Shown here piece after piece: positions 1-7,888 of a stretch of DNA of 42,823 nt. This stretch comes from Sphingomonas sp. UBA4766 (GTDB lineage Bacteria; Pseudomonadota; Alphaproteobacteria; Sphingomonadales; Sphingomonadaceae). The notes under the pieces were generated by a model that made no database searches, was not told the DNA's origin, and saw only the letters and a list, made by a program, of their open reading frames with translations. Position 1 is the first letter of the stretch; each line of letters opens with the position of its first letter. The translations under genes were made by a program, and so were the position numbers. The DNA lies in NCBI GenBank assembly GCA_002403415.1, contig DHHS01000171.1:1-42823 (forward strand). Reading direction: 5' to 3'.

Positions 1-1257
1 CCGGACGAAGTAAGCGTCGTCACCTGCCCCGCCGATCAACTGATTAGTGCCGGCACCACCCCCGACCAGGGTGTCATTGCCGTCGAACCCCTCAAGCCGA
101 TAACTCCCCACATTGCCCACGGACAACCGATCCGCGCCGCTGGTGCCGTTGATAGCAACCACGGAGAATGACAGATTGCGCAAGGGTGACGAAGCATCGC
201 CGTCAATGAAGCCCCGGAGTTCCAGCTCCGAAATCAGGACAGTGGCCAAGCCGTTGGAAAGGCCATCGCTTAACAGATTATTGCTCAGCCAGCGCGCAGT
301 GGCGTTAATCGTGTCTCCACTCGCCGCCAGCGATTCGACGTTGCCTGAATGGCGCACCGATTCGTCGAACACGAAATCGGTGGCGATGTTGCCTGTGACG
401 ACAGCATTGTCGCTGTTCACAACGCGCAGCCAGCTCGGCTGATCATTATGGGCAATAACTGTATTACCCGTTACCGACAGTCCACTGCGAACATCCGCAA
501 TCCCAATTCCATGGTAACTGGCCCCGACAATCGTATTATCGGAAATGGTTACGCGCTCATAGGGCTTCGATCCCGTTTCATCGCGTAGCCAAATACCTTG
601 AATAGGTGAACCGGCGCCGCGAACAAATGTATTTCCGGATATAAGGATATCGGTCGCACCTGCTTTAGTATTAGTTGTCCACACCTGAATCGCGTCAGGA
701 TGGATTACCCAATCGACATTTTGAAAATTGGTGAAAAAGTTATCCGTGATCGTCAAATGCGATGTGCCGCCTCCCGCCACACCATTGTCTCGGATAACGC
801 TGAATTCATTATTCGAGATCTGTACATTACGACTATCGCGATGAGTTATCGCGTCAGTGAGTTCAGCAAATTTTGAATTGGTTATGCTGACGTTATTACT
901 ATCTCGGATAGAGAGGCCACGAAAATCGTCATGAGATGACCCATTCAATGATCCATGCAAAAACATTTTTTCGAATTTTATATTCGAGGATCCATTGATT
1001 GAAAATGATGAATCTCTACGCGATACCATCTCCAACCCTGAGAATGTAAATCCGCTGCTGCTGTTTACAGACAATCCATACAGTACGGCAGGATTATTTT
1101 GATCCACCGACGAAATCGTCACATTACCACTTTTTACGATTCCAGAGAGATAGATATTGCTATACGATCCAGGATAAATCTTGATATCGTCTCCTGCCTG
1201 TGCAGCTTTCATTGCCGCCAACAACTGACTGCTGCTTGAAACGAATATCGTTGCCAC
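1..1257 (-). CDS. Secreted right-handed beta-helix protein with RTX repeats (3' end cut)
   Basis: An open frame runs from position 1257 off the left edge, giving 419 codons with no stop. I chose the GTG at 1257 because a GGGGG tract lies just upstream and the protein then begins MATIFVSSSSQLLAAMK, followed by AGDDIKIYPGSYS. That is the usual opening of beta-helix polysaccharide lyases and epimerases without a classical signal peptide. Residues ~20-340 are a ladder of short N-rich rungs such as ITNS, ISNN and ITDN. The motif H186-P-D188-A-I-Q191-V-W193 sits in the middle. From about residue 370 RTX-type repeats appear (EGFDGNDTLVGG, then GGAGDDAYFV), which bind calcium and mark type I secretion substrates. 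The architecture resembles mannuronan C5-epimerases and alginate-lyase-like enzymes, but the substrate cannot be read from sequence. It is divergent from the polymerase gene and unusually AT-rich. Confidence 0.85.
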   Translation of the reverse strand, partial: MATIFVSSSSQLLAAMKAAQAGDDIKIYPGSYSNIYLSGIVKSGNVTISSVDQNNPAVLYGLSVNSSSGFTFSGLEMVSRRDSSFSINGSSNIKFEKMFLHGSLNGSSHDDFRGLSIRDSNNVSITNSKFAELTDAITHRDSRNVQISNNEFSVIRDNGVAGGGTSHLTITDNFFTNFQNVDWVIHPDAIQVWTTNTKAGATDILISGNTFVRGAGSPIQGIWLRDETGSKPYERVTISDNTIVGASYHGIGIADVRSGLSVTGNTVIAHNDQPSWLRVVNSDNAVVTGNIATDFVFDESVRHSGNVESLAASGDTINATARWLSNNLLSDGLSNGLATVLISELELRGFIDGDASSPLRNLSFSVVAINGTSGADRLSVGNVGSYRLEGFDGNDTLVGGGAGTNQLIGGAGDDAYFVR

Positions 1258-1486
1258 ACATACCCCCGAAATTATATTTGCCCACGCTCCGCTCAATTTG
1301 ACAAATATTGGAGGAACGATTGCACTTACGCTTTCAGATCCGGTATATTATGCGGTAACTAAGAATCCCGGTTACGTCGCGCCCCGAACTCTTTAAAGTA
1401 AACACAACGTTGCATCTCTGGCAGCAATCGTGTTTGGACGGTCGCCGTCGTTCGGACCATCCGGATTCGATAGGAGTATCGGCATC
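1258..1486. promoter_or_regulatory. Divergent intergenic region between beta-helix and polymerase genes
   Basis: These 229 bases separate two divergently transcribed exopolysaccharide genes and must hold both promoters unless one gene is read from further away. The stretch 1261-1360 is AT-rich compared with the rest of the window. I could not pick a convincing -35/-10 pair. An AGGAG ribosome-binding site lies at 1472-1476, ten bases before the polymerase ATG. Confidence 0.4.
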
Positions 1487-3106
1487 ATGAATCGGGACGG
1501 ATCTGGCATCTCGACGGTTCCGAGGCCGCTGGGCGGCTACACGCAGCACAATTTTCTGATGCGCGCGCCGTATTTGGGCTATCTTGCATTAACGGCACTC
1601 GTTGGAAGCTATGGCTTGGCATTCGCGCTGCACGGAGTCGAGGCGCCAGCGCCCTATCTGGCGCCGATCGGCTTAATGATTATCACCATCCTGTGGATCA
1701 TGCCGGAGGTGGAACGCCCGCCCGAACAATGGATTGGTCGCCTCGTTGTCGGGTTTCTAATCGCCCTGGTCGGTTGGCCAGACTATCTCGCGCTAACATT
1801 CCCGGGCTTGCCGTGGATCAGCGCGATCCGCCTGTTTGGCATCCCCTTGATGGCCGTACTCACCATTTGCTGGGTAGGGTCGCCAAGTTTTCGGGCAATG
1901 ATGCTGGAGCGCATGACGGGAGATCGATTGATCAGCGGTGCGATGCTGGCATTCTTTGTAATCTGCGCGCTTTCGGTCGTTTTATCCAAAGATACATCGT
2001 CATCGCTAAACAAGTTTTTTGTCGCGACGATGACTTGGTTCTTTCTGTTTATCGCGGGCATCCATTATTTTGCGACGCCGGGGCGCGTGCGCGTTTTTGC
2101 TAACCTGATGCTGAGTGCCGTGATCCTGTCGACAGCGATCGGCCTGTACGAATGGCAGTTTAATGCACTGCCGTGGAAAGATCGCATTCCGTGGTTTTTG
2201 GCCGTCCATAGCCCGCAAGTTGATGCGATCTTGGCAGGTATTACAAGGTCCGCCACGGGCGTGTATCGCGTCCAGAGCAAATTTAGCAGCAGCATTGGAC
2301 TTGGCGAATTTTTCGGCATGGCTCTACCCTTTGTCTTGCACTTGATGACGACAACAAAATCTCAATCAATGAGAATTATGATCGCACTCTTGTTGCCATT
2401 TATGTTTGTCGTAGTTTTACAAACTGACTCGAGACTGGCATTTATTTCATTCTTCTCATCGTTGATAATTTATATCTTGTATGCATTCATTGATCGATGG
2501 CGCCGTCGTAAGGACAGTTTGTTTGCACCAGCCATTGTACTGATTTATCCGATATTGTTATCGAGTCTTATCTTTGCATCGTTTTTCTGGCGTCGACTTT
2601 CCGTGAAAGTATGGGGGGGCGGCGCGCAATCTTTCAGCTCTGACTCGCGAGAGATACAGGTAAGTCTTGGCATCCCCAAAATTCTTGCCAGACCATTCGG
2701 ATATGGCATCGGCCAGGGCGCGGACACGCTTGGTTATGTGGCGCCCGGCTATGATATCGTTACGATCGACAGCTATTTTCTCGCCGCGGCCCTCGAATTC
2801 GGCGTCATCGGATTCTTGATACTCTATGGTTTGTTAGCCTGGGCAGTAGTCCGCTCAATGCAAATTGCGTTGCGGGCACATAACCCCGATGTCATTTTTC
2901 TGGCCCCCGCCGCAATCGGGCTGGCAAACTTCATCCTCTCCAAATCAATCTACAGCCAAACCGAGAACCATCCGCTCGCCTTTTTTCTGGTCGGGATGGT
3001 GCTCGTCCTGCTGTATCGCGAACGAAGGGAAGGCGAGCAGGGAGCGGTCAAGCGCGCGCTCGCCGCGACAAACAAATCGCATGGAGCAAATCGCTCCGTT
3101 ACCTGA
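1487..3106 (+). CDS. Wzy / O-antigen ligase family polysaccharide polymerase
   Basis: A 539-residue polytopic membrane protein with roughly 12 hydrophobic segments. The frame is open from 1430, but ATG 1487 is the best start because AGGAG at 1472-1476 precedes it at normal spacing. Near residues 385-420 it has a polar segment with SSDSREIQ followed by P-x-GYGIGQGAD. This matches the S-R plus P-x-G-x-G loop seen in the Wzy_C/O-antigen ligase family, which polymerises or ligates lipid-linked repeat units at the periplasmic face. It sits between a beta-helix polysaccharide-active protein and a flippase, which supports a role in assembling an exopolysaccharide. Codons at 2340-2600 are AT-rich (many TTT, ATT, TTA), unlike most of the window. 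I am confident of the family but cannot say whether it is polymerase or ligase. Confidence 0.85.
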   Translation: MNRDGSGISTVPRPLGGYTQHNFLMRAPYLGYLALTALVGSYGLAFALHGVEAPAPYLAPIGLMIITILWIMPEVERPPEQWIGRLVVGFLIALVGWPDYLALTFPGLPWISAIRLFGIPLMAVLTICWVGSPSFRAMMLERMTGDRLISGAMLAFFVICALSVVLSKDTSSSLNKFFVATMTWFFLFIAGIHYFATPGRVRVFANLMLSAVILSTAIGLYEWQFNALPWKDRIPWFLAVHSPQVDAILAGITRSATGVYRVQSKFSSSIGLGEFFGMALPFVLHLMTTTKSQSMRIMIALLLPFMFVVVLQTDSRLAFISFFSSLIIYILYAFIDRWRRRKDSLFAPAIVLIYPILLSSLIFASFFWRRLSVKVWGGGAQSFSSDSREIQVSLGIPKILARPFGYGIGQGADTLGYVAPGYDIVTIDSYFLAAALEFGVIGFLILYGLLAWAVVRSMQIALRAHNPDVIFLAPAAIGLANFILSKSIYSQTENHPLAFFLVGMVLVLLYRERREGEQGAVKRALAATNKSHGANRSVT

Positions 3107-3142
3107 GCTTGTTGCGAGAACACCCGGCATCCCACCCAAGGT

Positions 3143-4468
3143 TCAGTCTGCACGCGCCTCAGCCTCGTCAGGCTCAACGTAACTGCCCGTGATGATGTTG
3201 ATGCGTTCGAGTCGGCGCACCGTCAACAGATTGGCGATATTGCCGATGATCGGCACCAGCGCCATCGTAACCGCCAGACCGGTCAAGCCAAAGAGATGTG
3301 CAGCGATTGGGGCGGCAATGAGCAAGGCGCCGGTAACGCTTGCCGCAATCAGGAAATTCAACCGCTCATGCCCCATCATGGCGAGGACAAGTCCGGCTGG
3401 GCCCGTCGCCACATAAATGAACTGGCCCACCAGCATGATCTGGAGCAGCGGCGCTGCAGCCACGAACTCAGGGCCGATGAACGCGAGCAAATTTCGGGCA
3501 AAGACGCCGAGCAGGACCACGGGAACCAACGTCACCAAGATCCCCAGCCGCGTGGCCGAGCGCGACAACCGGGAAACCCAGTAGATATCACCCGTTTCAA
3601 TCGCGGCGCTGATCCGGGCGGCAAAGACATTGTAAAGGCCCATCGCAACAAAGGTCAGCGCGCCGGCAATCTGAAACGCGATTCGGAACAGCCCTGCTTC
3701 ATAGACGCCCAGCACCGACGCAGCCGTCGCCAGCCCGTACCAATCGGCAATGTTAAGCGCGATACCGGTCAGCCACAGCGGCAGCGACGTGCGGAACAGA
3801 TCGCGTAATTGGACATCGACGGTGTCCGAGCCGCCGCGCGTAAACCCGAACGAACGCAACACACCAAACAAGCCCGCCGCCACGCCGATCAGCGCGGTGG
3901 CCCACAAGACTTCGCCAAGCGTCGCCAGCACGCCGCCCGCCATCAGCAGCGCCACGCTGGTGGGAATGACCAGCACCTCAATCGTTTGCGCCATGATGTG
4001 AACATTTTGCGAGCGCAGAATTGCAGCGGTCAATCGCGTCATACTGCGCGCAAGCATCACCAGACACAGCAGGATGACGGCATCTTGCGGATAGTGTTTG
4101 CCGAACAGCCCAACAAAATAGGGCATCCCCGCCGCACCCAGGGCAATGACAATCACTGCCGCTGCCATCAGGCAATAAGCGAGCACCTTTAGAACGGCGG
4201 CGCGCGACAGGGGCACCTTGCGGACCATCGTCGCCGAAAACCTCCGAACCACAGCCAAATCCATGCCGCCAACCGCAATGATCGAGAGAAAGATGCCGGT
4301 CTGGGTAATCAGCGCATATTGGCCGCTCGCAACTGGGCCATAGAGGTTGCCGATCAGAAAACTGATCGCAAAGCCAGCGAGCACCGACAGGCCTCTGATC
4401 GAAATCGACGCCAGCGATTGAAAATGCGCGCCCAAATAGTGGCGCAGTCTGACGATCGAAAACTGCAT
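3143..4468 (-). CDS. Wzx-type polysaccharide flippase (MOP superfamily)
   Basis: A 441-residue integral membrane protein with about 12 transmembrane segments spread over its whole length. The N-terminal part (GLSVLAGFAISFLIGNLYGPVASGQYA) is typical of oligosaccharide flippases of the MOP/MATE superfamily, which move undecaprenyl-linked sugar units across the inner membrane. It is convergent with the polymerase gene, with 36 bases between the stops, and divergent from the P-loop ATPase gene. The ATG at 4468 has a weak GGAT ribosome-binding site. Polymerase plus flippase defines a Wzx/Wzy-dependent assembly route; the chain-length regulator and export porin are not in this window. Confidence 0.85.
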   Translation of the reverse strand: MQFSIVRLRHYLGAHFQSLASISIRGLSVLAGFAISFLIGNLYGPVASGQYALITQTGIFLSIIAVGGMDLAVVRRFSATMVRKVPLSRAAVLKVLAYCLMAAAVIVIALGAAGMPYFVGLFGKHYPQDAVILLCLVMLARSMTRLTAAILRSQNVHIMAQTIEVLVIPTSVALLMAGGVLATLGEVLWATALIGVAAGLFGVLRSFGFTRGGSDTVDVQLRDLFRTSLPLWLTGIALNIADWYGLATAASVLGVYEAGLFRIAFQIAGALTFVAMGLYNVFAARISAAIETGDIYWVSRLSRSATRLGILVTLVPVVLLGVFARNLLAFIGPEFVAAAPLLQIMLVGQFIYVATGPAGLVLAMMGHERLNFLIAASVTGALLIAAPIAAHLFGLTGLAVTMALVPIIGNIANLLTVRRLERINIITGSYVEPDEAEARAD

Positions 4469-4677
4469 GCTCTATCCAGATGTAGGAATGGGGCGACCTT
4501 AGCGATATCGTCGTGTTGCGCTACCGCAATGTGCACTGGCGGGCACCAGGGCAACTCGCAATCCGCCAAACTCCGGATGAGTGAGCGCGGCGTGACCCCA
4601 ATTGTTCGCCGCATAAACATTGTGGCAGTGCGGCATCCATCTTGGTAGGGGGGAGGGGACGGCACAAAGGACGCGAC
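4469..4677. promoter_or_regulatory. Divergent intergenic region, flippase and ATPase genes
   Basis: These 209 bases carry the upstream regions of two divergent genes. The purine-rich tract at 4648-4660 and AAAGGA at 4666-4671 can serve as ribosome-binding site for the ATPase gene. I see no clear promoter consensus. Confidence 0.3.
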
Positions 4678-5949
4678 ATGGAAATTTTCAAGTGGGCGAA
4701 GCGCCAAAGCAATCGCCCCGCTGACGCGGCGGATTTCGATGCATCGGCCAACGGGGTGGAGCCGGTTGCAATCCCCAAACGATCATTACCGCGGTTCAAC
4801 ACCACGGGCAGCGATCTTGGTATTTCCGATGCCGAGCTGCCCCGGATGCGCATTCGCATCCGCGATGCGTTCAGCCCGTCGCAACCGATCCAGGACCCGC
4901 GCATGTTTGCCGGCCGCGAGGAAATTCTAAAAACCCTGATTCGCGCGATTGAGGATATGCGCCTGCATGTCGTGGTTTATGGTGATCGCGGCATTGGCAA
5001 GACATCGTTGCTGCACCTGCTTACCCGGCTGGCAACTGACGCACATTATCATGTCGCCTATCATTCGTGCGGCGAGCGTGACAGCTTTAGCGAGGTGTTT
5101 CGGGCCATCGCCGAGCAGATTCCGCTGCTGTACGATTCACGTTACGATCCCACCGCCGACGAGACGGCCAGCGGCGCATCGCTCGCGCTCATGCTGCCGC
5201 AAGGCGAGTATAATGTCAGCCAATTGAGCCAGGCCTTTTCGCACCTGTCCAACACCCGTCTGATTATCGTACTCGACGAATTTGATCGCAGCCCCGGCGG
5301 CGACTTTCGGCGGATGGTGGCCGAGTTTATCAAGAACGTATCGGATCGCTCGCTCCGGGTCCGGCTGGTAATTGGCGGTGTCGGGACCAGCTTGTCGGAA
5401 CTGGTCGAACATATCCCGTCGATCCGGCGCAACATTCTTGGCCTCGAAGTCCCGGCAATGACGCCAGATGAAGTCAAGGAAGTAATTTCGATCGGCGAAC
5501 GCGTTAGTGGCCTGAGCTATGCACCACAGTCGGTCGATGACATCATCCATCTTTCGCGAGGCTCGCCGTACATGGCGTCGATGCTGGCGCAGTATAGCGG
5601 ATTTCGGGCGATTGATGACGATCTTGACACCGTCAGCCCGTGGCATGTTGTCGAGGCTGCGCGGCAGGTTGCGCTGGAACTTCGCGGGCGCTTGTCGGAG
5701 CGGGCGGTAACGACCGTTGCCGCAGCACTGGCAGCGGGCATGCAGACCGTGCTGATGGACTGCGCGAAATCAGCGATGGGATCGTCGGCTCGGCTCGTGC
5801 CATCGCATGTCAATCCGGAACAACTCGCCGATTTAAGTGAGCGCTATCCCGCGCTGTTCGAGCCTGTGCCCGGCGACCCGAAAGGCAGCTATCGGTTCAC
5901 CGAAGAAGGCCTGCCCGTCTTTTTGTGGATCTGGCTCAGCACGCATTAA
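4678..5949 (+). CDS. P-loop ATPase of ORC/STAND type in exopolysaccharide locus
   Basis: A 423-residue protein. ATG 4678 is preferred over an in-frame start at 4642 because AAAGGA at 4666 precedes it. Residues ~75-90 (MFAGREEILKTLIRAI) match the helical lead-in of ORC/Cdc6- and STAND-type AAA ATPases. Walker A is GDRGIGKTS at ~102-110 and Walker B is RLIIVLDEFD at ~194-203. A sensor-like segment (RLVIGGVGTS) follows, then a C-terminal helical region ending in a winged-helix-like segment (GSYRFTEEGLPVFLWIWL). There is no membrane segment. Such ATPases usually act as switches or scaffolds rather than sugar enzymes, so its place between Wzx/Wzy and a beta-helix protein is unexpected. The role is unknown; regulation or positioning of polymer assembly is only an inference. 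Confidence 0.75.
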   Translation: MEIFKWAKRQSNRPADAADFDASANGVEPVAIPKRSLPRFNTTGSDLGISDAELPRMRIRIRDAFSPSQPIQDPRMFAGREEILKTLIRAIEDMRLHVVVYGDRGIGKTSLLHLLTRLATDAHYHVAYHSCGERDSFSEVFRAIAEQIPLLYDSRYDPTADETASGASLALMLPQGEYNVSQLSQAFSHLSNTRLIIVLDEFDRSPGGDFRRMVAEFIKNVSDRSLRVRLVIGGVGTSLSELVEHIPSIRRNILGLEVPAMTPDEVKEVISIGERVSGLSYAPQSVDDIIHLSRGSPYMASMLAQYSGFRAIDDDLDTVSPWHVVEAARQVALELRGRLSERAVTTVAAALAAGMQTVLMDCAKSAMGSSARLVPSHVNPEQLADLSERYPALFEPVPGDPKGSYRFTEEGLPVFLWIWLSTH

Positions 5950-6023
5950 GACGAGCAATCGCACCTGGTGTGACTGCGGCTCATTGGCCATAATCCTTTG
6001 ATTGCGCTATGTAAGGGGATGAT

Positions 6024-6911
6024 ATGACCGATCGTGATCGTCCGTTTCCTGCCCTGCCAATGCGTTGGCGACTAGTCGTGGGCGGCTTAGGCGCACTGGT
6101 ACTCGTCTTTGGCATAGGGGTCTCTGCACAGTCGGCCACCAGGAAAGCGACAGCACAAAACATTAACGCGATCACGCTCGCCGCCCAATGTGGTGATACA
6201 ATCAAAGCAACCGACGAATTCCCAGCGCCCATCATCGTAAAGTCGCGCCCGACATGTCCCGTGACGCTCGACCTGACCGATGCGACGGTAACGAGCATGC
6301 GGTTTGTCGGCGCCAGCAACTGGACGGTCAAGGGCGGCACATTTACGGGCGCGCGGTTCATAGCAGTCCAGGTCATCGGCTCGGATCACCTGAAATTCCT
6401 CAATGGCACGTACCGAAATTACGGCAACGCCGGCATCAGCCTGCTGAACAGCAGTTTCATCATTGTTCAAGGCAATAGCTTTTCTGATGCGAATGCCGAT
6501 GGCGTCGATGTGGTTTCGAGCCAGGATATCGAATTCCGGAACAATAGCTGCAGTTTGTCCTACACACAAAAGCTGCATGCCGATTGCCTGCAGATATGGA
6601 ACAAACCGGGCAATCCGCTTACGGTCGCCCGCGTCATCGCCGATGGCAACAAATGTTTTGGCCGCATGCAATGCATCGTCACCTTTGGTGCTGGCGATCC
6701 CCGGCCGATATCCGGCATCACCATTACCAATAATTATGCCCATATCCGCACGAAATGGGGGGGACAGATAAATGCACCAGGCCCCGTGTGCCTGGAGTGC
6801 AAGATGAGGGGCAATGTTGCAGAAACCTATCCTGGAATGCCCCCAAGCTGGGAACGACCAGGATGGTACAACGGCAGGCGTGCCGAGCCCGGCAACACCA
6901 ACGGCAAATGA
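6024..6911 (+). CDS. Membrane-anchored right-handed beta-helix protein
   Basis: A 295-residue protein with one hydrophobic segment at ~17-36 (LVVGGLGALVLVFGIGVSA) acting as signal anchor or uncleaved signal peptide. A pectate-lyase-like parallel beta-helix with N-rich turns (VQGNSF, EFRNNS, ITNNY) follows. The motif H185-A-D187-C-L-Q190-I-W192 matches the motif in the RTX beta-helix protein at the left edge, which suggests a shared active site on polysaccharide. Several cysteines may form periplasmic disulfides. The start has an AAGGGGA ribosome-binding site just before ATG 6024. It lies 74 bases after the ATPase gene on the same strand, so the two may be co-transcribed. A polysaccharide lyase or hydrolase role is likely; the substrate is unknown. 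Confidence 0.8.
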   Translation: MTDRDRPFPALPMRWRLVVGGLGALVLVFGIGVSAQSATRKATAQNINAITLAAQCGDTIKATDEFPAPIIVKSRPTCPVTLDLTDATVTSMRFVGASNWTVKGGTFTGARFIAVQVIGSDHLKFLNGTYRNYGNAGISLLNSSFIIVQGNSFSDANADGVDVVSSQDIEFRNNSCSLSYTQKLHADCLQIWNKPGNPLTVARVIADGNKCFGRMQCIVTFGAGDPRPISGITITNNYAHIRTKWGGQINAPGPVCLECKMRGNVAETYPGMPPSWERPGWYNGRRAEPGNTNGK

Positions 6912-7220
6912 CCACGGCCGAACAATAATCTGGTGGACCCAACGCCTGCTGCGCGGTCGCTACGGTGCGCGCTCCTACTGACCCGCTCCCATTGGTCCCG
7001 AGGTTATGACGCGAACCCGCCGGTTTAATATTCGTGTTCACGTCCCGCCGACGCCCGCCCCCGCACCGTGGGACAAAGATCGCGATCACGAAATCAATGA
7101 GGGCGACAAGCCATTACAGCCGCCACAATCTGCCCGGCGGCCAGTCGCCACCCTGCGCGGCGTAGGGGCGAAGCCGAACATGCTATCGTTCGGAGCATGG
7201 TCTGGAGTGCGAGCGGCGCG
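6912..7220. other. Gene-poor gap at the end of the exopolysaccharide locus
   Basis: About 309 bases without a confident gene. One plus-strand frame (7006-7239, 77 codons, starting MTRTRRFNIRVHVPP) has a GAGG tract close to its ATG and a plausible first half. Its second half loses coding character and it overlaps the end of the glutathione transferase gene, so I do not call it. No clear terminator was found for either flanking gene. Confidence 0.4.
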
Positions 7221-7844
7221 TCATCTGGCCATTGCATAAGGTCCGCCTCGCTCGATCGCCGCCTGATATGCGGGCCTTGCGTGGAGCCGACCAATCCAGG
7301 CATCCAGATTGGGAAAGCGGCTACGCAAGCCAAAGACACCGGCCACTTCGCCGACAAAGCTCATTTGGACGTCCGCAGCACTAAACTCATTGCCGACCAG
7401 ATACTGCACGCCCTCAAGCGATTGCTCGACATAGCCCAGGTGATTGGCAATCTCGCTGTCGATCCGGGGGTGCAAGGGCGCACCGGCATCCCCCAATCGT
7501 CCCACATACATTTTGAGCATCAGCGGCAGCATTGCCGAGCCCTCGGCATAATGGAGCCATTGAACATATTTCTCGTAATCAGCATTAGCGGGTGCCGGGC
7601 ACAGCTTTCCCCCCGACAGCCTGACAAGGTAATCAACGATCGCGCCGGATTCATGAACAATCATTGCCCCGTCGCTGATGACGGGCGACTTGCCGAGCGG
7701 ATGGATCGCAATCAGCTCGGGCGGTGCCAGGCGAGTTTTGGCATCACGCTGATAGAATTGAATCTGATACTCCAGCCCCAGTTCCTCAAGCAGCCAGAGA
7801 ATCCGTTGCGAACGGGATTCGTTCAAATGATGCACGGTAATCAT
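7221..7844 (-). CDS. Glutathione S-transferase family protein
   Basis: A 207-residue cytosolic protein in the usual GST size range. The N-terminal thioredoxin-like domain is clear: ITVHHLNESRSQRILWLLEELG, then the cis-proline loop GKSPVI and the glutathione-contacting ESGAI. A helical C-terminal domain has the conserved FSAADVQMSF turn. The frame extends upstream to 7895, but the ATG at 7844 starts exactly at the first beta strand and an AAAGGG tract precedes it. The serine in NESRS is the likely catalytic residue. Family members conjugate glutathione to electrophiles or reduce peroxides; the substrate is not predictable. The upstream frame overlaps the end of the PepSY gene. Confidence 0.88.
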   Translation of the reverse strand: MITVHHLNESRSQRILWLLEELGLEYQIQFYQRDAKTRLAPPELIAIHPLGKSPVISDGAMIVHESGAIVDYLVRLSGGKLCPAPANADYEKYVQWLHYAEGSAMLPLMLKMYVGRLGDAGAPLHPRIDSEIANHLGYVEQSLEGVQYLVGNEFSAADVQMSFVGEVAGVFGLRSRFPNLDAWIGRLHARPAYQAAIERGGPYAMAR

Positions 7845-7888
7845 AGGATGGCTCGGCCCTTTCAACATCAAACGCTGGCGATGATACG

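Noticed and set aside
3296..4192. Plus-strand frames over the flippase gene
   Set aside because: Composition is dominated by R, Q and H and there is no ribosome-binding site; the minus strand encodes a clear membrane protein.
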